Source: Caulobacteraceae bacterium
GTDB lineage: Bacteria; Pseudomonadota; Alphaproteobacteria; Caulobacterales; Caulobacteraceae
Assembly (NCBI GenBank): GCA_025352085.1
Contig: JANXUA010000148.1
Coordinates: forward strand, 1 to 54,267
DNA length: 54,267 bases
Direction of reading: 5' to 3'
Shown one piece after another: positions 35,817-44,650 of the stretch. The translations under genes and the position numbers were made by a program. How positions within the stretch are numbered: the stretch's first letter is position 1; the number at the start of each line of letters is the position of its first letter. The notes below the pieces were generated by a model, which had not been told where the DNA came from, did no database searches, and saw only the letters and a program-made list of their open reading frames with translations.

Positions 35817-36563
35817 ATGGACCGAAAACCCGTGACTTTCATGCGCACACTCCGCGCCGGCGCGGCGGCGCTCAGCATCGCCGGGGCCGCCCACGCGACG
35901 ACCTATGACGCGGTCGCCGATTTTTTGACTTCCACGTCGAGCGGCCCGATCTGGAGCTATGGCACGGGCGTCACCGGAACCAGCTTCACGCCCTATACGA
36001 ATTTCACCGCCAATTGCCTGGGCGCCGGCTCGGGCTGCTGGCAGACGGCGACGCCGCCCAATCTGGCGTCGGCGGTGATCAACAATTCCAGCGGCGCGGC
36101 GATCAACTTCGGCACGGTGGTTCTGCCCACCAATGTGCTGCTGATCCACCCCGGCCCCGACACCGACTCGATCGTGCGGTTCACCGTGCCGGTGTCCGGA
36201 ACCTATCACGTGGCGGGATTTTTCGAGTTGCTCGACACCAATCCGGCCGGCGTCAATGCGATCATCGCCCTCGATGACGCATCGATTGTGGCGTCGTTTC
36301 CGCTGGCCGGTACCGGCGCGAGCCATCCGGGCACGCCAAGTCAGTTCGTCAATTTCGGCGGCGGCAAATTCTTCGCAACGGCGGGCACATTCATCGACTA
36401 TGGCGTCAATAACGCGAACAATTACTTCAACGACTCGACCGGCTTGTCGCTGTCGTTCACCCTCGTTCCGGAACCGGCGGGCTGGGCGCTGATGCTGGTT
36501 GGTTTTGGAGGGCTGGGCTTTGCTTTGCGCGCGGCACGCCGAAAGGTGGCCGTTTCGGCCTGA
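35817..36563 (+). CDS. PEP-CTERM sorting-signal exported protein
   Basis: A 248-residue protein with a signal peptide (cleavage near AHA-TTY) and a C-terminal PEP-CTERM signal: VPEPAGWALMLVGFGGLGFA then LRAARRK, that is, PEP motif, membrane segment and basic tail. Such proteins are handled by an exosortase and are usually linked with extracellular polysaccharide. The mature part is Asn/Thr/Ser/Gly-rich with NxT/S sites (NFTANCLG, NNSSGAA) and a probable disulphide between the two cysteines near 66-71. No exosortase is in the window. ATG 35817 used; ATG 35841 is an equally possible start. Confidence 0.8.
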   Translation: MDRKPVTFMRTLRAGAAALSIAGAAHATTYDAVADFLTSTSSGPIWSYGTGVTGTSFTPYTNFTANCLGAGSGCWQTATPPNLASAVINNSSGAAINFGTVVLPTNVLLIHPGPDTDSIVRFTVPVSGTYHVAGFFELLDTNPAGVNAIIALDDASIVASFPLAGTGASHPGTPSQFVNFGGGKFFATAGTFIDYGVNNANNYFNDSTGLSLSFTLVPEPAGWALMLVGFGGLGFALRAARRKVAVSA

Positions 36564-36585
36564 TCGATCTATTATCCATGGCGTC

Positions 36586-36622
36586 AAAGCGCCGCCGTTC
36601 GCCAGGCTGGCGGCGCTTTTCG
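36586..36622 (+). terminator. Rho-independent terminator after the PEP-CTERM gene
   Basis: An 11-bp perfect stem, 36586-36596 (AAAGCGCCGCC) with 36609-36619 (GGCGGCGCTTT), has a 12-base loop and runs into TTTTCGTT. It isolates the PEP-CTERM gene from the downstream oxygenase gene, which starts only 28 bases later. Confidence 0.85.
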
Positions 36623-36650
36623 TTGTGCGTTTAAAGAGGGGGAAACCGCC

Positions 36651-37595
36651 TTGCCGATCGAAAATCGCATCACCCGCATGCTCGGGGTGCAATATCCCAT
36701 CGTCCAGGCCCCGATGGGCTGGATCGCCCGCTCGCCGCTGGCTTCGGCGGTGTCCAACGCCGGCGGGCTGGGGATTATCGAAACCTCGTCGGGCGAGCTC
36801 GACAACATCCGCGAAGAGGTGAAGGCCATGCGCCGCCTCACCGACAAGCCGTTCGGGGTCAACATCGCCCAGGCCTTCGTGCGCGACCCGGACATCGTGT
36901 CGTTCGTGGTCGATCAGGGGGTGAAGTTCGTCACCACTTCGGCGGGCGATCCGCGCAAATATTGCGCCGAGCTGAAGGCCGCCGGCCTGACCGTGTTCCA
37001 TGTCGTCCCCTCGCTCGCCGCCGCTCTGAAGGCGGTGGAGGCGGGTGTCGACGGTCTGGTGGTGGAGGGCGGCGAGGGCGGCGGCTTCAAGAACCCGCGC
37101 GACGTGGCCAGCATGGTGCTGATCCCGCTGGTGTGCTCCAAACTTGACGTACCGGTGATCGCCGCCGGCGGCATTGTCGATGGTCGCACCATGGCCGCCG
37201 CCTTCGCGCTCGGCGCCGAGGGAGTGCAGATGGGCACGCGCATGGTCTCCGCCGCCGAATCGCCGGTGCACGCGCACTGGAAGCAGGCCATCCTCGACGC
37301 CAAGGAAACCGATACGGTGTTCCTCAACCGTTTCGGCCCGGGCCCGGCCCTGCGCGCCCTGCGCACCGAGAAGACCACGGCCTACGAAAAGGCGGCGCCC
37401 GAAAACATCATGGGCGAGTTTCGCCATGCGCTCGATCTGTACTTCGGCGGCGATATGGAGGCCTCGATCGCCCTGTCCGGTCAGGTCGCCGGGCGGATCG
37501 AGGCGATCAAGCCGGTGGCCCAGATCATCGCCGAAACCATGGCCGAGTTCGAAGCGACGGTGGCGGGACTGGCGGCGCGGTATAGGGCGGCGTAG
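36651..37595 (+). CDS. Nitronate monooxygenase family protein
   Basis: FMN-dependent TIM-barrel enzyme (formerly 2-nitropropane dioxygenase) expected to oxidise nitronates such as propionate-3-nitronate; some relatives are enoyl-reductases (FabK). The 314-residue protein has QYPIVQAPMGWIA, SNAGGLGIIETS, the phosphate-binding VIAAGGIVDGRTMAAAFALG and GVQMGTRMVSAAESPVH. TTG at 36651 is the likely start because AGAGGGGGA lies about nine bases upstream; the next ATG (36678) would remove the first conserved strand. The catalytic His of class I enzymes is not identifiable with certainty, so the exact reaction is open. Confidence 0.87.
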   Translation: MPIENRITRMLGVQYPIVQAPMGWIARSPLASAVSNAGGLGIIETSSGELDNIREEVKAMRRLTDKPFGVNIAQAFVRDPDIVSFVVDQGVKFVTTSAGDPRKYCAELKAAGLTVFHVVPSLAAALKAVEAGVDGLVVEGGEGGGFKNPRDVASMVLIPLVCSKLDVPVIAAGGIVDGRTMAAAFALGAEGVQMGTRMVSAAESPVHAHWKQAILDAKETDTVFLNRFGPGPALRALRTEKTTAYEKAAPENIMGEFRHALDLYFGGDMEASIALSGQVAGRIEAIKPVAQIIAETMAEFEATVAGLAARYRAA

Positions 37596-37620
37596 AATAG
37601 GGGTGGCGGCGATGCAATGT

Positions 37621-37779
37621 GCGCCCCCTCCGTCACGCGATGCGAGATGGCATCGCGCGCCACCTCCCCCGCTGCGCTGCGCTTGCATGGGAGGAGCGAG
37701 ATAGCTTCTTCTCCTCCCTTGTCCCGTAGAGGACGGGGGAGGTGGCGCGCGCCTTCTTGCGCGCGACGGAGGGGGCGAA
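37621..37779. repeat. Family B MITE-like repeat, copy 2 (opposite orientation)
   Basis: Perfect 13-base terminal inverted repeats CGCCCCCTCCGTC (37622-37634) and GACGGAGGGGGCG (37766-37778). Inner arms CGCGCCACCTCCCCCG and GGGGGAGGTGGCGCGC also mirror. The asymmetric core GCTTGCATGGGAGGAG is in the first arm, so this copy is inverted relative to the other three. Between nmo and dxs gene ends. Confidence 0.9.
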
Positions 37780-37785
37780 GCCCGC

Positions 37786-39702
37786 CTAGGCTCGCCGTCC
37801 CTTCGCCACTTGTTCCGCGCCCAGCGCTGAGAGGGCGCCGCGCATGATGCCCTCGGCGTCGAGGCCGGCCTGGGCGTACATGACTTCGGGCTTGTCCTGG
37901 TCCTGGAAGATGTCGGGCAGGGTGAGGGTGCGCACCTTCAGGCCGCGATCGAGCGCGCCGTGCTGCGCCAGGGCGTGCAGGACGAAGGCGCCGAAGCCGC
38001 CCATCGCGCCCTCCTCGACGGTGATCAGGGCCTCGTGGTCGTGCGCGAGGCGCAGGACGAGATCGACATCGAGCGGCTTGGCGAAGCGGGCGTCGGCGAC
38101 GGTCGCCGAATAGCCGCGCGCGGCCAGAAGATCGGCGGCCTTGAGGCATTCGGCCAGGCGCGTGCCGAACGACAGGATGGCCACCGCCGTACCCTCGCGG
38201 ACAATGCGGCCCTTGCCGATTTCCAGCGGTTCGGCGAAATCGGGAATGGTCACGCCCACGCCGTCGCCACGCGGGAAGCGGAAGGCGCTGGGGCAATCGT
38301 CGATGGCCGCCGAGGTGGCGATCATGTGAGCGAGTTCGGCTTCGTCGGCGGCGGCCATGATCACGAAACCGGGCAGTTGACCCAGATAGCCCACGTCGAA
38401 CGAGCCGGCGTGGGTGGGACCGTCGGCGCCGACCAGGCCGGCGCGGTCGATGGCGAAGCGCACCGGCAGGCGCTGGATGGCCACGTCGTGCACCACCTGG
38501 TCATAACCGCGCTGCAGGAAGGTCGAATAAAGGGCGCAGAACGGCTTGACGCCATCGGCGGCGAGCCCGGCGGCGAAGGTCACCGCGTGCTGCTCGGCGA
38601 TGCCGACGTCGAAGGTACGATCGGGAAATCGCTTGGCGAAGAGGTCCAGGCCGGTGCCCGACGGCATGGCGGCGGTGATGGCGACGATCTTGTCGTCGCG
38701 TTCGGCCTGTTTGATCAGCTCTTGGGCGAACACCTTGGTGTAGGTGGGCGCGTTGGTCTGGGCCGGCTTGGCCTGCTGGCCGGTGATGACGTCGAACTTG
38801 GCCACGGCGTGGTGTTTGTCGGCGGCGCTTTCGGCCGGGGCGTAGCCCTTGCCCTTCTGGGTCACGACGTGGATCAGGACCGGGCGGTCGTCGATCTGCT
38901 GGACGTTCCTCAGCACCGGCACCAGATGCTCGAGATTGTGCCCGTCGATCGGGCCGACGTAGTAAAAGCCCAGTTCCTCGAACAGGGTGCCGCCGGTGGC
39001 CATGCCGCGGGCGTACTCCTCGGCCTTCCTGGCCATTTCGTGCAGGGGTCGCGGCAGGTGGCTGGCCACTTCCTTGCCGAGCTTGCGCACCCGCTGATAG
39101 GCGCCGCCGGAGACCAGTTTGGCGAGGTAGGCGCTCATCCCGCCCACCGGCGGGGCGATCGACATGTCGTTGTCGTTGAGGATGACGATCAGCCGTTTGG
39201 TGGTGTGCGCGGCGTTGTTCATCGCCTCATAGGCCATGCCGGCGCTCATCGAACCGTCGCCGATGACGGCGATGACGGCGTTGTCTTCGCCGCGCAGATC
39301 GCGCGCCACGCAAAAGCCCAGCGCCGCCGAGATCGAGGTCGCTGCGTGCGCCGCGCCGAACGGATCGTACTGGCTTTCGGCGCGCTTTGTGAAGCCCGAC
39401 AGACCGCCGCCCTGACGCAGGGTGCGCATGCGGTCGCGCCGGCCGGTCATGATCTTGTGCGGATAGGCCTGATGGCCGACGTCCCAGATCAAGATGTCGC
39501 GCGGCGTTTCGAACACGTGATGCAGGGCGACCGTCAGCTCGACGACGCCCAGACCGGCGCCGAGGTGTCCGCCGGTGGTGGAGACGGCGCTGATCGTTTC
39601 GGTGCGCACGTCGTCGGCCAGACGCCGCAGTTCGGCGAGGTTCAATTTTCGCGCGCCGACGGGCAGTTCGATGCTGTCGAGCAAAGGAGTGGATGCAACC
39701 AT
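37786..39702 (-). CDS. dxs: 1-deoxy-D-xylulose-5-phosphate synthase
   Basis: TPP enzyme that condenses pyruvate and glyceraldehyde-3-phosphate to DXP, the entry to the MEP isoprenoid pathway and to thiazole and pyridoxal. The 638-residue protein has [20 protein letters not shown], the TPP motif [28 protein letters not shown] and the transketolase pyrimidine domain [17 protein letters not shown] (catalytic Glu). ATG 39702. Third gene of the xseB-ispA-dxs order typical of proteobacteria. Confidence 0.97.
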   Translation of the reverse strand: MVASTPLLDSIELPVGARKLNLAELRRLADDVRTETISAVSTTGGHLGAGLGVVELTVALHHVFETPRDILIWDVGHQAYPHKIMTGRRDRMRTLRQGGGLSGFTKRAESQYDPFGAAHAATSISAALGFCVARDLRGEDNAVIAVIGDGSMSAGMAYEAMNNAAHTTKRLIVILNDNDMSIAPPVGGMSAYLAKLVSGGAYQRVRKLGKEVASHLPRPLHEMARKAEEYARGMATGGTLFEELGFYYVGPIDGHNLEHLVPVLRNVQQIDDRPVLIHVVTQKGKGYAPAESAADKHHAVAKFDVITGQQAKPAQTNAPTYTKVFAQELIKQAERDDKIVAITAAMPSGTGLDLFAKRFPDRTFDVGIAEQHAVTFAAGLAADGVKPFCALYSTFLQRGYDQVVHDVAIQRLPVRFAIDRAGLVGADGPTHAGSFDVGYLGQLPGFVIMAAADEAELAHMIATSAAIDDCPSAFRFPRGDGVGVTIPDFAEPLEIGKGRIVREGTAVAILSFGTRLAECLKAADLLAARGYSATVADARFAKPLDVDLVLRLAHDHEALITVEEGAMGGFGAFVLHALAQHGALDRGLKVRTLTLPDIFQDQDKPEVMYAQAGLDAEGIMRGALSALGAEQVAKGRRA

Positions 39703-39808
39703 GAAATCTACCTGTAAGACGCCCCCGCCTCTCAACGACGCCAAGCCGCCGCTCTTCGTATGGTCTTCGGCCCACGAATCGACGCGGTTACCCAAGCAGT
39801 GAGGATCG

Positions 39809-40705
39809 CTACGATTTGCGGTCTAGCACAAAATCGACCGCGGATCGCAAGATTTCCCCGCGATCGCCGAATACGTCGAGGTGAGCCTTGGTCTGGGCGG
39901 TCAGGAGATTGACCCGTTCCTTGGCCGCCTCGACGCCCAGAAGGGTCACGTAATTGGTCTTGCCGCGCTCGGCGTCCTTGCCCCCGGCCGCCTTGCCCAG
40001 GGCCTCGGTGTCGCCCTCGGCGTCCAGCACGTCATCGACGATCTGATAGGCGAGGCCGATATCGCGACCAAAGGCGGTCAGGGCGTGGCGCTCGCTGTCG
40101 CTGGGCCTGGCCATGGTCAGCGGCAGCTCGAAGGCGACCGCGATCAGGGCGCCGGTCTTCATGCGTTGCATTCTGGCGACGGCGCCCAGATCGCCATGCA
40201 CGCCCAGGAGATCGATCATCTGGCCGCCGACCATGCCGCGCGCGCCGGAGGCCACGGCCAGGCGGCGCACGAGTTCGGCGCGAACCTCGCCGTCTTGATG
40301 GGTGTCGGGGTGGGCCATGATCTCGAAGGCTTCGGTGAGCAGGCCGTCGCCGGCCAGGACCGCGGTGGCTTCGTCATAGGCCTTGTGCACCGTGGGCCGG
40401 CCGCGACGCAGGTCGTCGTCGTCCATGCACGGCAGGTCGTCATGCACCAGGCTGTAGGCGTGGACGCACTCCAGGGCGCAGGCGGCGCGCAACACCGAGC
40501 GTTCCGGCAAATCGAACAGCCGACCGGTCTCCATTGCGAAGAACGGACGCAGGCGCTTGCCGGGGCCGAGCGCGGCGTAGCGCATCGCTTCGGTCAGGCG
40601 CGATTCGGGACCGTCGGCGCGCGGCAGCAATTCGTCGAGCGCCACGGTCACCACGTCGGCGGCCTTGGCGATCCTCTGGGCGAGCATGGAGGCGGTGGCG
40701 CTCAC
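39809..40705 (-). CDS. ispA: Farnesyl/geranylgeranyl diphosphate synthase
   Basis: Elongates dimethylallyl diphosphate with IPP, normally to farnesyl diphosphate. The 298-residue protein has both aspartate-rich motifs: [10 protein letters not shown] (with the two-residue insertion of bacterial FPP synthases) and QIVDDVLD, plus [10 protein letters not shown] and the basic [20 protein letters not shown] 40705 overlaps the xseB stop as GTGA; an internal ATG (40687) is an alternative. Chain length specificity cannot be told from sequence with confidence. Confidence 0.94.
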   Translation of the reverse strand: MSATASMLAQRIAKAADVVTVALDELLPRADGPESRLTEAMRYAALGPGKRLRPFFAMETGRLFDLPERSVLRAACALECVHAYSLVHDDLPCMDDDDLRRGRPTVHKAYDEATAVLAGDGLLTEAFEIMAHPDTHQDGEVRAELVRRLAVASGARGMVGGQMIDLLGVHGDLGAVARMQRMKTGALIAVAFELPLTMARPSDSERHALTAFGRDIGLAYQIVDDVLDAEGDTEALGKAAGGKDAERGKTNYVTLLGVEAAKERVNLLTAQTKAHLDVFGDRGEILRSAVDFVLDRKS

Positions 40706-40944
40706 GCGAAATCCGCGGGTTCGACGCCGGTGGGGCCGGCCGGTCCGAGGATGATCTTCTCCACCTGCAATTGCGCGGCCTTCAACTTGGCCTCGCAATG
40801 GGCTTTCAGCGCCGCGCCGCGCTTGTACACGTCGACCGAACGTTCCAGCTCCGCCTTGCCCGATTCCAGCTCGGCGACGATGGTCTCCAGTTCGGCGAGG
40901 GCCTGCTCGAACGAGAGCGCGGCAATGTCGGCGGCGTCGGTCAT
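40702..40944 (-). CDS. xseB: Exodeoxyribonuclease VII small subunit
   Basis: Small subunit of the single-strand exonuclease VII. The 80-residue sequence has the family core [20 protein letters not shown] and [20 protein letters not shown], forming two helices. First gene of the xseB-ispA-dxs unit and coupled to ispA by overlapping codons. The xseA gene is not in the window. Confidence 0.94.
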   Translation of the reverse strand: MTDAADIAALSFEQALAELETIVAELESGKAELERSVDVYKRGAALKAHCEAKLKAAQLQVEKIILGPAGPTGVEPADFA

Positions 40945-40994
40945 GGGCGATCCCTTAGCCTATCGGTTGCGGCCCTTGAACCCCTCCATTCCTC

Positions 40995-41109
40995 CTCTCC
41001 CTCCCCTTTATGGGGAGGGTCGAGACGAAGCCCGGGGTGGGGCTCTTCGACGTCCGCGTAAGGCCCTACCCCGCTCACTTGTCGCTCTCCCCACAAAGGG
41101 GAGGGAGAG
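40995..41109. repeat. Family C intergenic repeat, copy 2
   Basis: Perfect 12-base terminal inverted repeats CTCTCCCTCCCC (40995-41006) and GGGGAGGGAGAG (41098-41109). Inside are GGGTCGAGACGAAGCCCGGG and GTGGGG facing CCTACCCCGCTCACTTGTCG. Same design as 25588-25731. Between xseB start and the phosphatase gene end. Confidence 0.87.
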
Positions 41110-41116
41110 TTTTGAC

Positions 41117-41689
41117 CTACGGCCCCTGGTAGCGTCGCACGGTCCAGTATTTGTAGCCCCGCCCAAATTTTCGGCGCCACCCTAGGGGTTTGAGCGCCCG
41201 GCCGATCATCAGATTGAAAAATCCGTGCGCGACCAGCAGCACATCCTGGCCATCGGCGGCCAGGGCGATCAGACGCCGCGCGGCGACGTCGGCGCGCGCC
41301 TTCGCCTCGGCGACCGCCTCCTCATCGCCGTGGTGATTGAACCACCACCACCAGAACCGCGCGAAAAAGCCCCACAGGCGCGGGCCGATGCGGATCCAGG
41401 TCGGCCAGGGTGGCGGCGGCAGCGGCGCCTCGATATAGAGGTCATCCGACGTGAAGGGTCCGCCGGCGGTCAGGATCGCCGCGCTTTCGATGGCGCGTCG
41501 CCGGCTCGATGTCACTACCACCGCGCCGCCGCGCGCCAGGGTCGTCAGGTCATCGGGCGCAGATTGCTCGGGCTTCAGACCCCCCAACTCATAGCGGCTC
41601 CACCAATCGCCATATTCAGGCGCGTTGAGACGCACCTCGCGCGACAGCGCCGGTTCGCCGTGGCGAGCTAGGGTTATGGCCCCGGGCAA
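41117..41689 (-). CDS. Histidine phosphatase superfamily protein
   Basis: A 190-residue member with the phosphohistidine motif ARHGEP at residues 8-13, a conserved Arg in SSRRRAIESA, and a second His in VAHGFFNL (about 161). It differs from standard phosphoglycerate mutases by a hydrophobic aromatic insertion (PPPPWPTWIRIGPRLWGFFA then RFWWWWF, about 95-121), which could associate with the membrane. The start is a TTG at 41689, five bases after the HDAC stop; no ATG is available. Substrate unknown. Confidence 0.82.
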   Translation of the reverse strand: MPGAITLARHGEPALSREVRLNAPEYGDWWSRYELGGLKPEQSAPDDLTTLARGGAVVVTSSRRRAIESAAILTAGGPFTSDDLYIEAPLPPPPWPTWIRIGPRLWGFFARFWWWWFNHHGDEEAVAEAKARADVAARRLIALAADGQDVLLVAHGFFNLMIGRALKPLGWRRKFGRGYKYWTVRRYQGP

Positions 41690-41694
41690 ACCGC

Positions 41695-42615
41695 CTAGGG
41701 CTCCCTCAGCGCGCGCACGTGAGCCAGGGCGGACGACGCCAGACCGGCGAGGTCGTAGCCACCCTCAAGCGAGGAGACGATCCTGCCGCCGCAATGGCGG
41801 TTGGCGACCGAGACGATCGCCCGCGTCGCCCAGGCGAAATCTTCCGCCTCCAGCGATTGTTCGGCCAGCGGGTCGCGGGCGTGGGCGTCGAAGCCGGCGG
41901 AAATGAAGATCAGCTCGGGCGCGAAGGCGTCCATCCGCGCCATGAGGCCCTCGAACGCGCGGCGCCACACCTCGCGCGGCGCATCCGGCGGCACCGGCGC
42001 GTTGACGATATTGCCGACGCCGACTTCATCGGCCGAGCCGGTGCCGGGATAGCAGGGGCTCTGGTGCACAGAGGCGAAGAAGGCATCCGCGTCCGCCTCG
42101 ACCACCGCCTGGGTGCCGTTGCCGTGATGGACGTCGAAGTCGGCGATGGCCACCCGGCGCAGGCCCAGGTTCTGCGCCACGCGGGCGGCGATGGCGACGT
42201 TGGAATAGACGCAAAAACCCATGGCGCGGGAGGGTTCGGCGTGATGGCCGGGCGGCCTGACGGCGCAGAAGGCGCGGGTAAGGTCGCCGGCCGCGACCGC
42301 CCGCGTCGCGGCGACCACCGCGCCGGCCGCCCGCCGCGCGGCGATCAGCGAGCCGGGCGACATGTGGGTGTCGGGATCGAGGCGAATGATCCCGGTCACC
42401 GGGGCGGACGATTCGACGACGCGGACATAGGCCTCGCCATGCACGCGCGCCAGATCCGCCGCCTCGATCAGAGGCGCGGGCCGGGTCTCGAGTTTGAGAT
42501 CGGAGGCGTCGGCCAGGGCGCCGGTCACCGCCATCAGCCGCTCGGGCCGCTCGGGGTGGCCTTCACGCGGTCGATGCTCGAGCATATCAGGATGGGTGTA
42601 GAGGGCGACGTCCAT
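41695..42615 (-). CDS. Histone-deacetylase-like amidohydrolase
   Basis: A 306-residue class II HDAC-like zinc hydrolase that removes acetyl or other acyl groups from polyamines, lysines or small molecules. Metal and catalytic residues are in RPPGHHAEPSRAMGFCVYSN (two catalytic His), IADFDVHHGNGTQ (Asp and His ligands) and SAGFDAHARDPLA (Asp ligand). ATG 42615. Co-transcribed with the phosphatase gene. Divergent from a GNAT acetyltransferase, which is suggestive but not proof of an acetylation/deacetylation pair. Confidence 0.92.
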   Translation of the reverse strand: MDVALYTHPDMLEHRPREGHPERPERLMAVTGALADASDLKLETRPAPLIEAADLARVHGEAYVRVVESSAPVTGIIRLDPDTHMSPGSLIAARRAAGAVVAATRAVAAGDLTRAFCAVRPPGHHAEPSRAMGFCVYSNVAIAARVAQNLGLRRVAIADFDVHHGNGTQAVVEADADAFFASVHQSPCYPGTGSADEVGVGNIVNAPVPPDAPREVWRRAFEGLMARMDAFAPELIFISAGFDAHARDPLAEQSLEAEDFAWATRAIVSVANRHCGGRIVSSLEGGYDLAGLASSALAHVRALREP

Positions 42616-42651
42616 GCGCGGCCTTCTTATAGGGTGTTGGGTGTGGAAACC

Positions 42652-43167
42652 ATGACAGAGACAACAATCCGCAGGGCCGGGGTGAGCGACGCCAAGGCGC
42701 TGGCGACCTTGAGCCGCGCCACGTTTTCAAACGCCTTCGCCCATCTCTACGCACCGGCGGACCTCAAGCTCTTTCTCAAGACCAGCTATTCCCTCGCCAA
42801 GACCCGCCGGAACCTCGCCGATCCGGCGATCGGCATCTGGCTGCTCGAAGCGGACGGACAGGCCGTGGGCTATGTGCAGGTCGGCCGCTGCGCCCTGCCG
42901 CATCCCGACGTGACCCCCGCGTGCGGCGAGATCAAGCGGATCTATCTACTTCCGCAATGGCAGAGCGGCGGCGGCGGCGCGCGCCTGCTGGAAACCGCCC
43001 TGGCCTGGCTCGAACGCGACGGGCCCCGGCCGGTCTGGTTGGGCGTCTATTTCGAGAACGTCAAAGCCCAGCGGTTCTACGGGCGGTATGGATTTGAAAA
43101 GGTCGGCGAATACGGCTTCGTCGTCGGCGCGACCGTCGATCGCGAGTTCATCCTGCGACGGGGTTGA
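42652..43167 (+). CDS. GNAT family N-acetyltransferase
   Basis: A 171-residue protein with the GNAT fold: IRRAGVSDAKALATLSRATF, the strand AVGYVQVGR, and EIKRIYLLPQWQSGGGGARL (acetyl-CoA pyrophosphate loop), closing with NVKAQRFYGRYGFEKVGEY. ATG 42652 was chosen; the same frame is open upstream to 41719 but runs antisense through the HDAC gene. Starts 37 bases from the HDAC start on the other strand, so they may share a control region. Confidence 0.87.
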   Translation: MTETTIRRAGVSDAKALATLSRATFSNAFAHLYAPADLKLFLKTSYSLAKTRRNLADPAIGIWLLEADGQAVGYVQVGRCALPHPDVTPACGEIKRIYLLPQWQSGGGGARLLETALAWLERDGPRPVWLGVYFENVKAQRFYGRYGFEKVGEYGFVVGATVDREFILRRG

Positions 43168-43168
43168 G

Positions 43169-43327
43169 AGGGCCCTCTCCGTCGCGGCGCAAGGAAACGC
43201 GCCGCGCCACCTCCCCCGTCCTCTGCGGAACCGCCGACGAGGAGAAGATGGCATCTCGCTCCTCCCATGCAAGCGAAGCGCAGCGGGGGAGATGGCGCGC
43301 GCGCTCGCGCGTGATGGAGGAGGGCCC
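43169..43327. repeat. Family B MITE-like repeat, copy 3 (diverged ends)
   Basis: The ends read GGGCCCTCTCCGTCGCGGCG and GTGATGGAGGAGGGCCC, a diverged version of the family ends. The interior keeps GCGCCACCTCCCCCGTCCTC and CTCCTCCCATGCAAGCGAAG then GGGGGAGATGGCGCGCG. Directly after the GNAT stop. Confidence 0.87.
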
Positions 43328-43409
43328 TGTTCACACTGGACATTGCATGAGTCCCTCGCCATCTTGAGGTTCAAACACCTGTTCGATCCCGTCCGCGAGA
43401 GTCCGCCCG

Positions 43410-44597
43410 ATGTTCATGCGCTTCTTCACCGAACTGCGCTCGGCCAAGGTGCCGGTGTCGCTCAAGGAATATCTGATGCTCATGGAGGGCATGGATAAGT
43501 CGGTGATCGAGCGGCGGGTGGAGGATTTCTACTATCTGTCGCGCTGCGCCCTGGTGAAGGACGAAAAGCACCTCGACCGCTTCGACGTCGTGTTCGGCCA
43601 TGTGTTCAAGGGTCTGGATCTGGTCAGTCTTGAAAACCAAACGACCGACATCCCCGCCGAATGGCTCAAGCGCCTGACGGAAAGCTTCCTCACCGACGAG
43701 GAGAAGAAAGAGATCGAGGCCATGGGCGGCTTCGACAAGCTGATGGAGATGCTCAAGGAGCGCATGGAGAAGGGCCGCGGCGACGGCGAAGGCGAGGACG
43801 GCGACGAGAACGCCCGCGGCAATGGCCGTAACTTTCCCATCGGCGCCGACGGCTATCACCCCGAAGGCATCCGCATCGGCCAGGACAAGGGCCGCCACGG
43901 CCGCGCGATCAAGGTGTGGGACAAGCGCGAATACAAGAACCTCGATGATTCGGTCGAGTTGGGCACCCGCAACATCAAGATCGCCCTGCGCCGCTTGCGC
44001 AAATTCGCGCGGCAAGGCGCGCCGGACGAACTGGATATCAAGGGCACGATCAAGGAAACGGCCAACAAGGGCTATCTCGATCTGATGATGCAGCCGGAGC
44101 GGCGCAACGCCATCAAGGTGCTGATTTTTTTCGATATCGGCGGCTCGATGGATAGCCACATCCGCGTATGCGAGGAGCTGTTCAGCGCCGCGCGCACCGA
44201 GTTCAAGACCATGGAGTTTTTCTACTTCCACAACTGCCTGTACGAGGGCGTGTGGAAGGACAATCGCCGGCGCCACACCGAAAAACTCGACACGTGGGAA
44301 ATCCTCAACAAATACGGCAAGGATTACAAAGTGATCTTCGTCGGCGACGCGACCATGAGCCCCTATGAAATCACCTATCCGGGCGGCTCGGTGGAGCACT
44401 GGAACGAGGAGCCGGGTGCGGTGTGGATGGCCCGCGTGGCGAACACCTGGAAGAACGTCGCCTGGCTCAATCCGACGCCGGCGCGGCACTGGAACCACAC
44501 CCCCTCGATCGGAGTGATGCGCGAGATCATCGGCGAGCGGATGTTCCCCCTGACCATCCAGGGACTCGACCAGGCGATGCGCGAGCTATTGCACTAA
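43410..44597 (+). CDS. VWA domain protein, CoxE-like
   Basis: A 395-residue cytoplasmic protein of the CoxE-like von Willebrand A family. The N-terminal half (about 1-140) is helical and ends in a charged stretch (MEKGRGDGEGEDGDENARGN). The VWA part holds the MIDAS-like IFFDIGGSMDSH (about 237), then KTMEFFYFHNCLYEGVWKDN and IFVGDATMSPYE. The middle MIDAS residue is Gly rather than Ser, which I believe is common in this subfamily. Such proteins normally pair with MoxR-type AAA+ ATPases; none is adjacent here. ATG 43410 (or 43416). Confidence 0.85.
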   Translation: MFMRFFTELRSAKVPVSLKEYLMLMEGMDKSVIERRVEDFYYLSRCALVKDEKHLDRFDVVFGHVFKGLDLVSLENQTTDIPAEWLKRLTESFLTDEEKKEIEAMGGFDKLMEMLKERMEKGRGDGEGEDGDENARGNGRNFPIGADGYHPEGIRIGQDKGRHGRAIKVWDKREYKNLDDSVELGTRNIKIALRRLRKFARQGAPDELDIKGTIKETANKGYLDLMMQPERRNAIKVLIFFDIGGSMDSHIRVCEELFSAARTEFKTMEFFYFHNCLYEGVWKDNRRRHTEKLDTWEILNKYGKDYKVIFVGDATMSPYEITYPGGSVEHWNEEPGAVWMARVANTWKNVAWLNPTPARHWNHTPSIGVMREIIGERMFPLTIQGLDQAMRELLH

Positions 44598-44650
44598 AAA
44601 TTCGCTGGTCTTCCCAGGCGCGAGAAGACGATTTCAGAGGCGACAAGGCC

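Noticed and set aside
37960-39717. Long open frame (585 codons) antisense to dxs
   Set aside because: It mirrors a clearly conserved gene, has no ribosome site and a histidine/glycine-rich composition typical of antisense frames in GC-rich DNA. The same applies to antisense frames opposite icd, purL, bla and accC.
41719-42651. Upstream extension of the GNAT gene giving a 482-residue protein
   Set aside because: The extension is the antisense of the HDAC-like gene; the GNAT domain starts at 42652 with its normal N-terminus.
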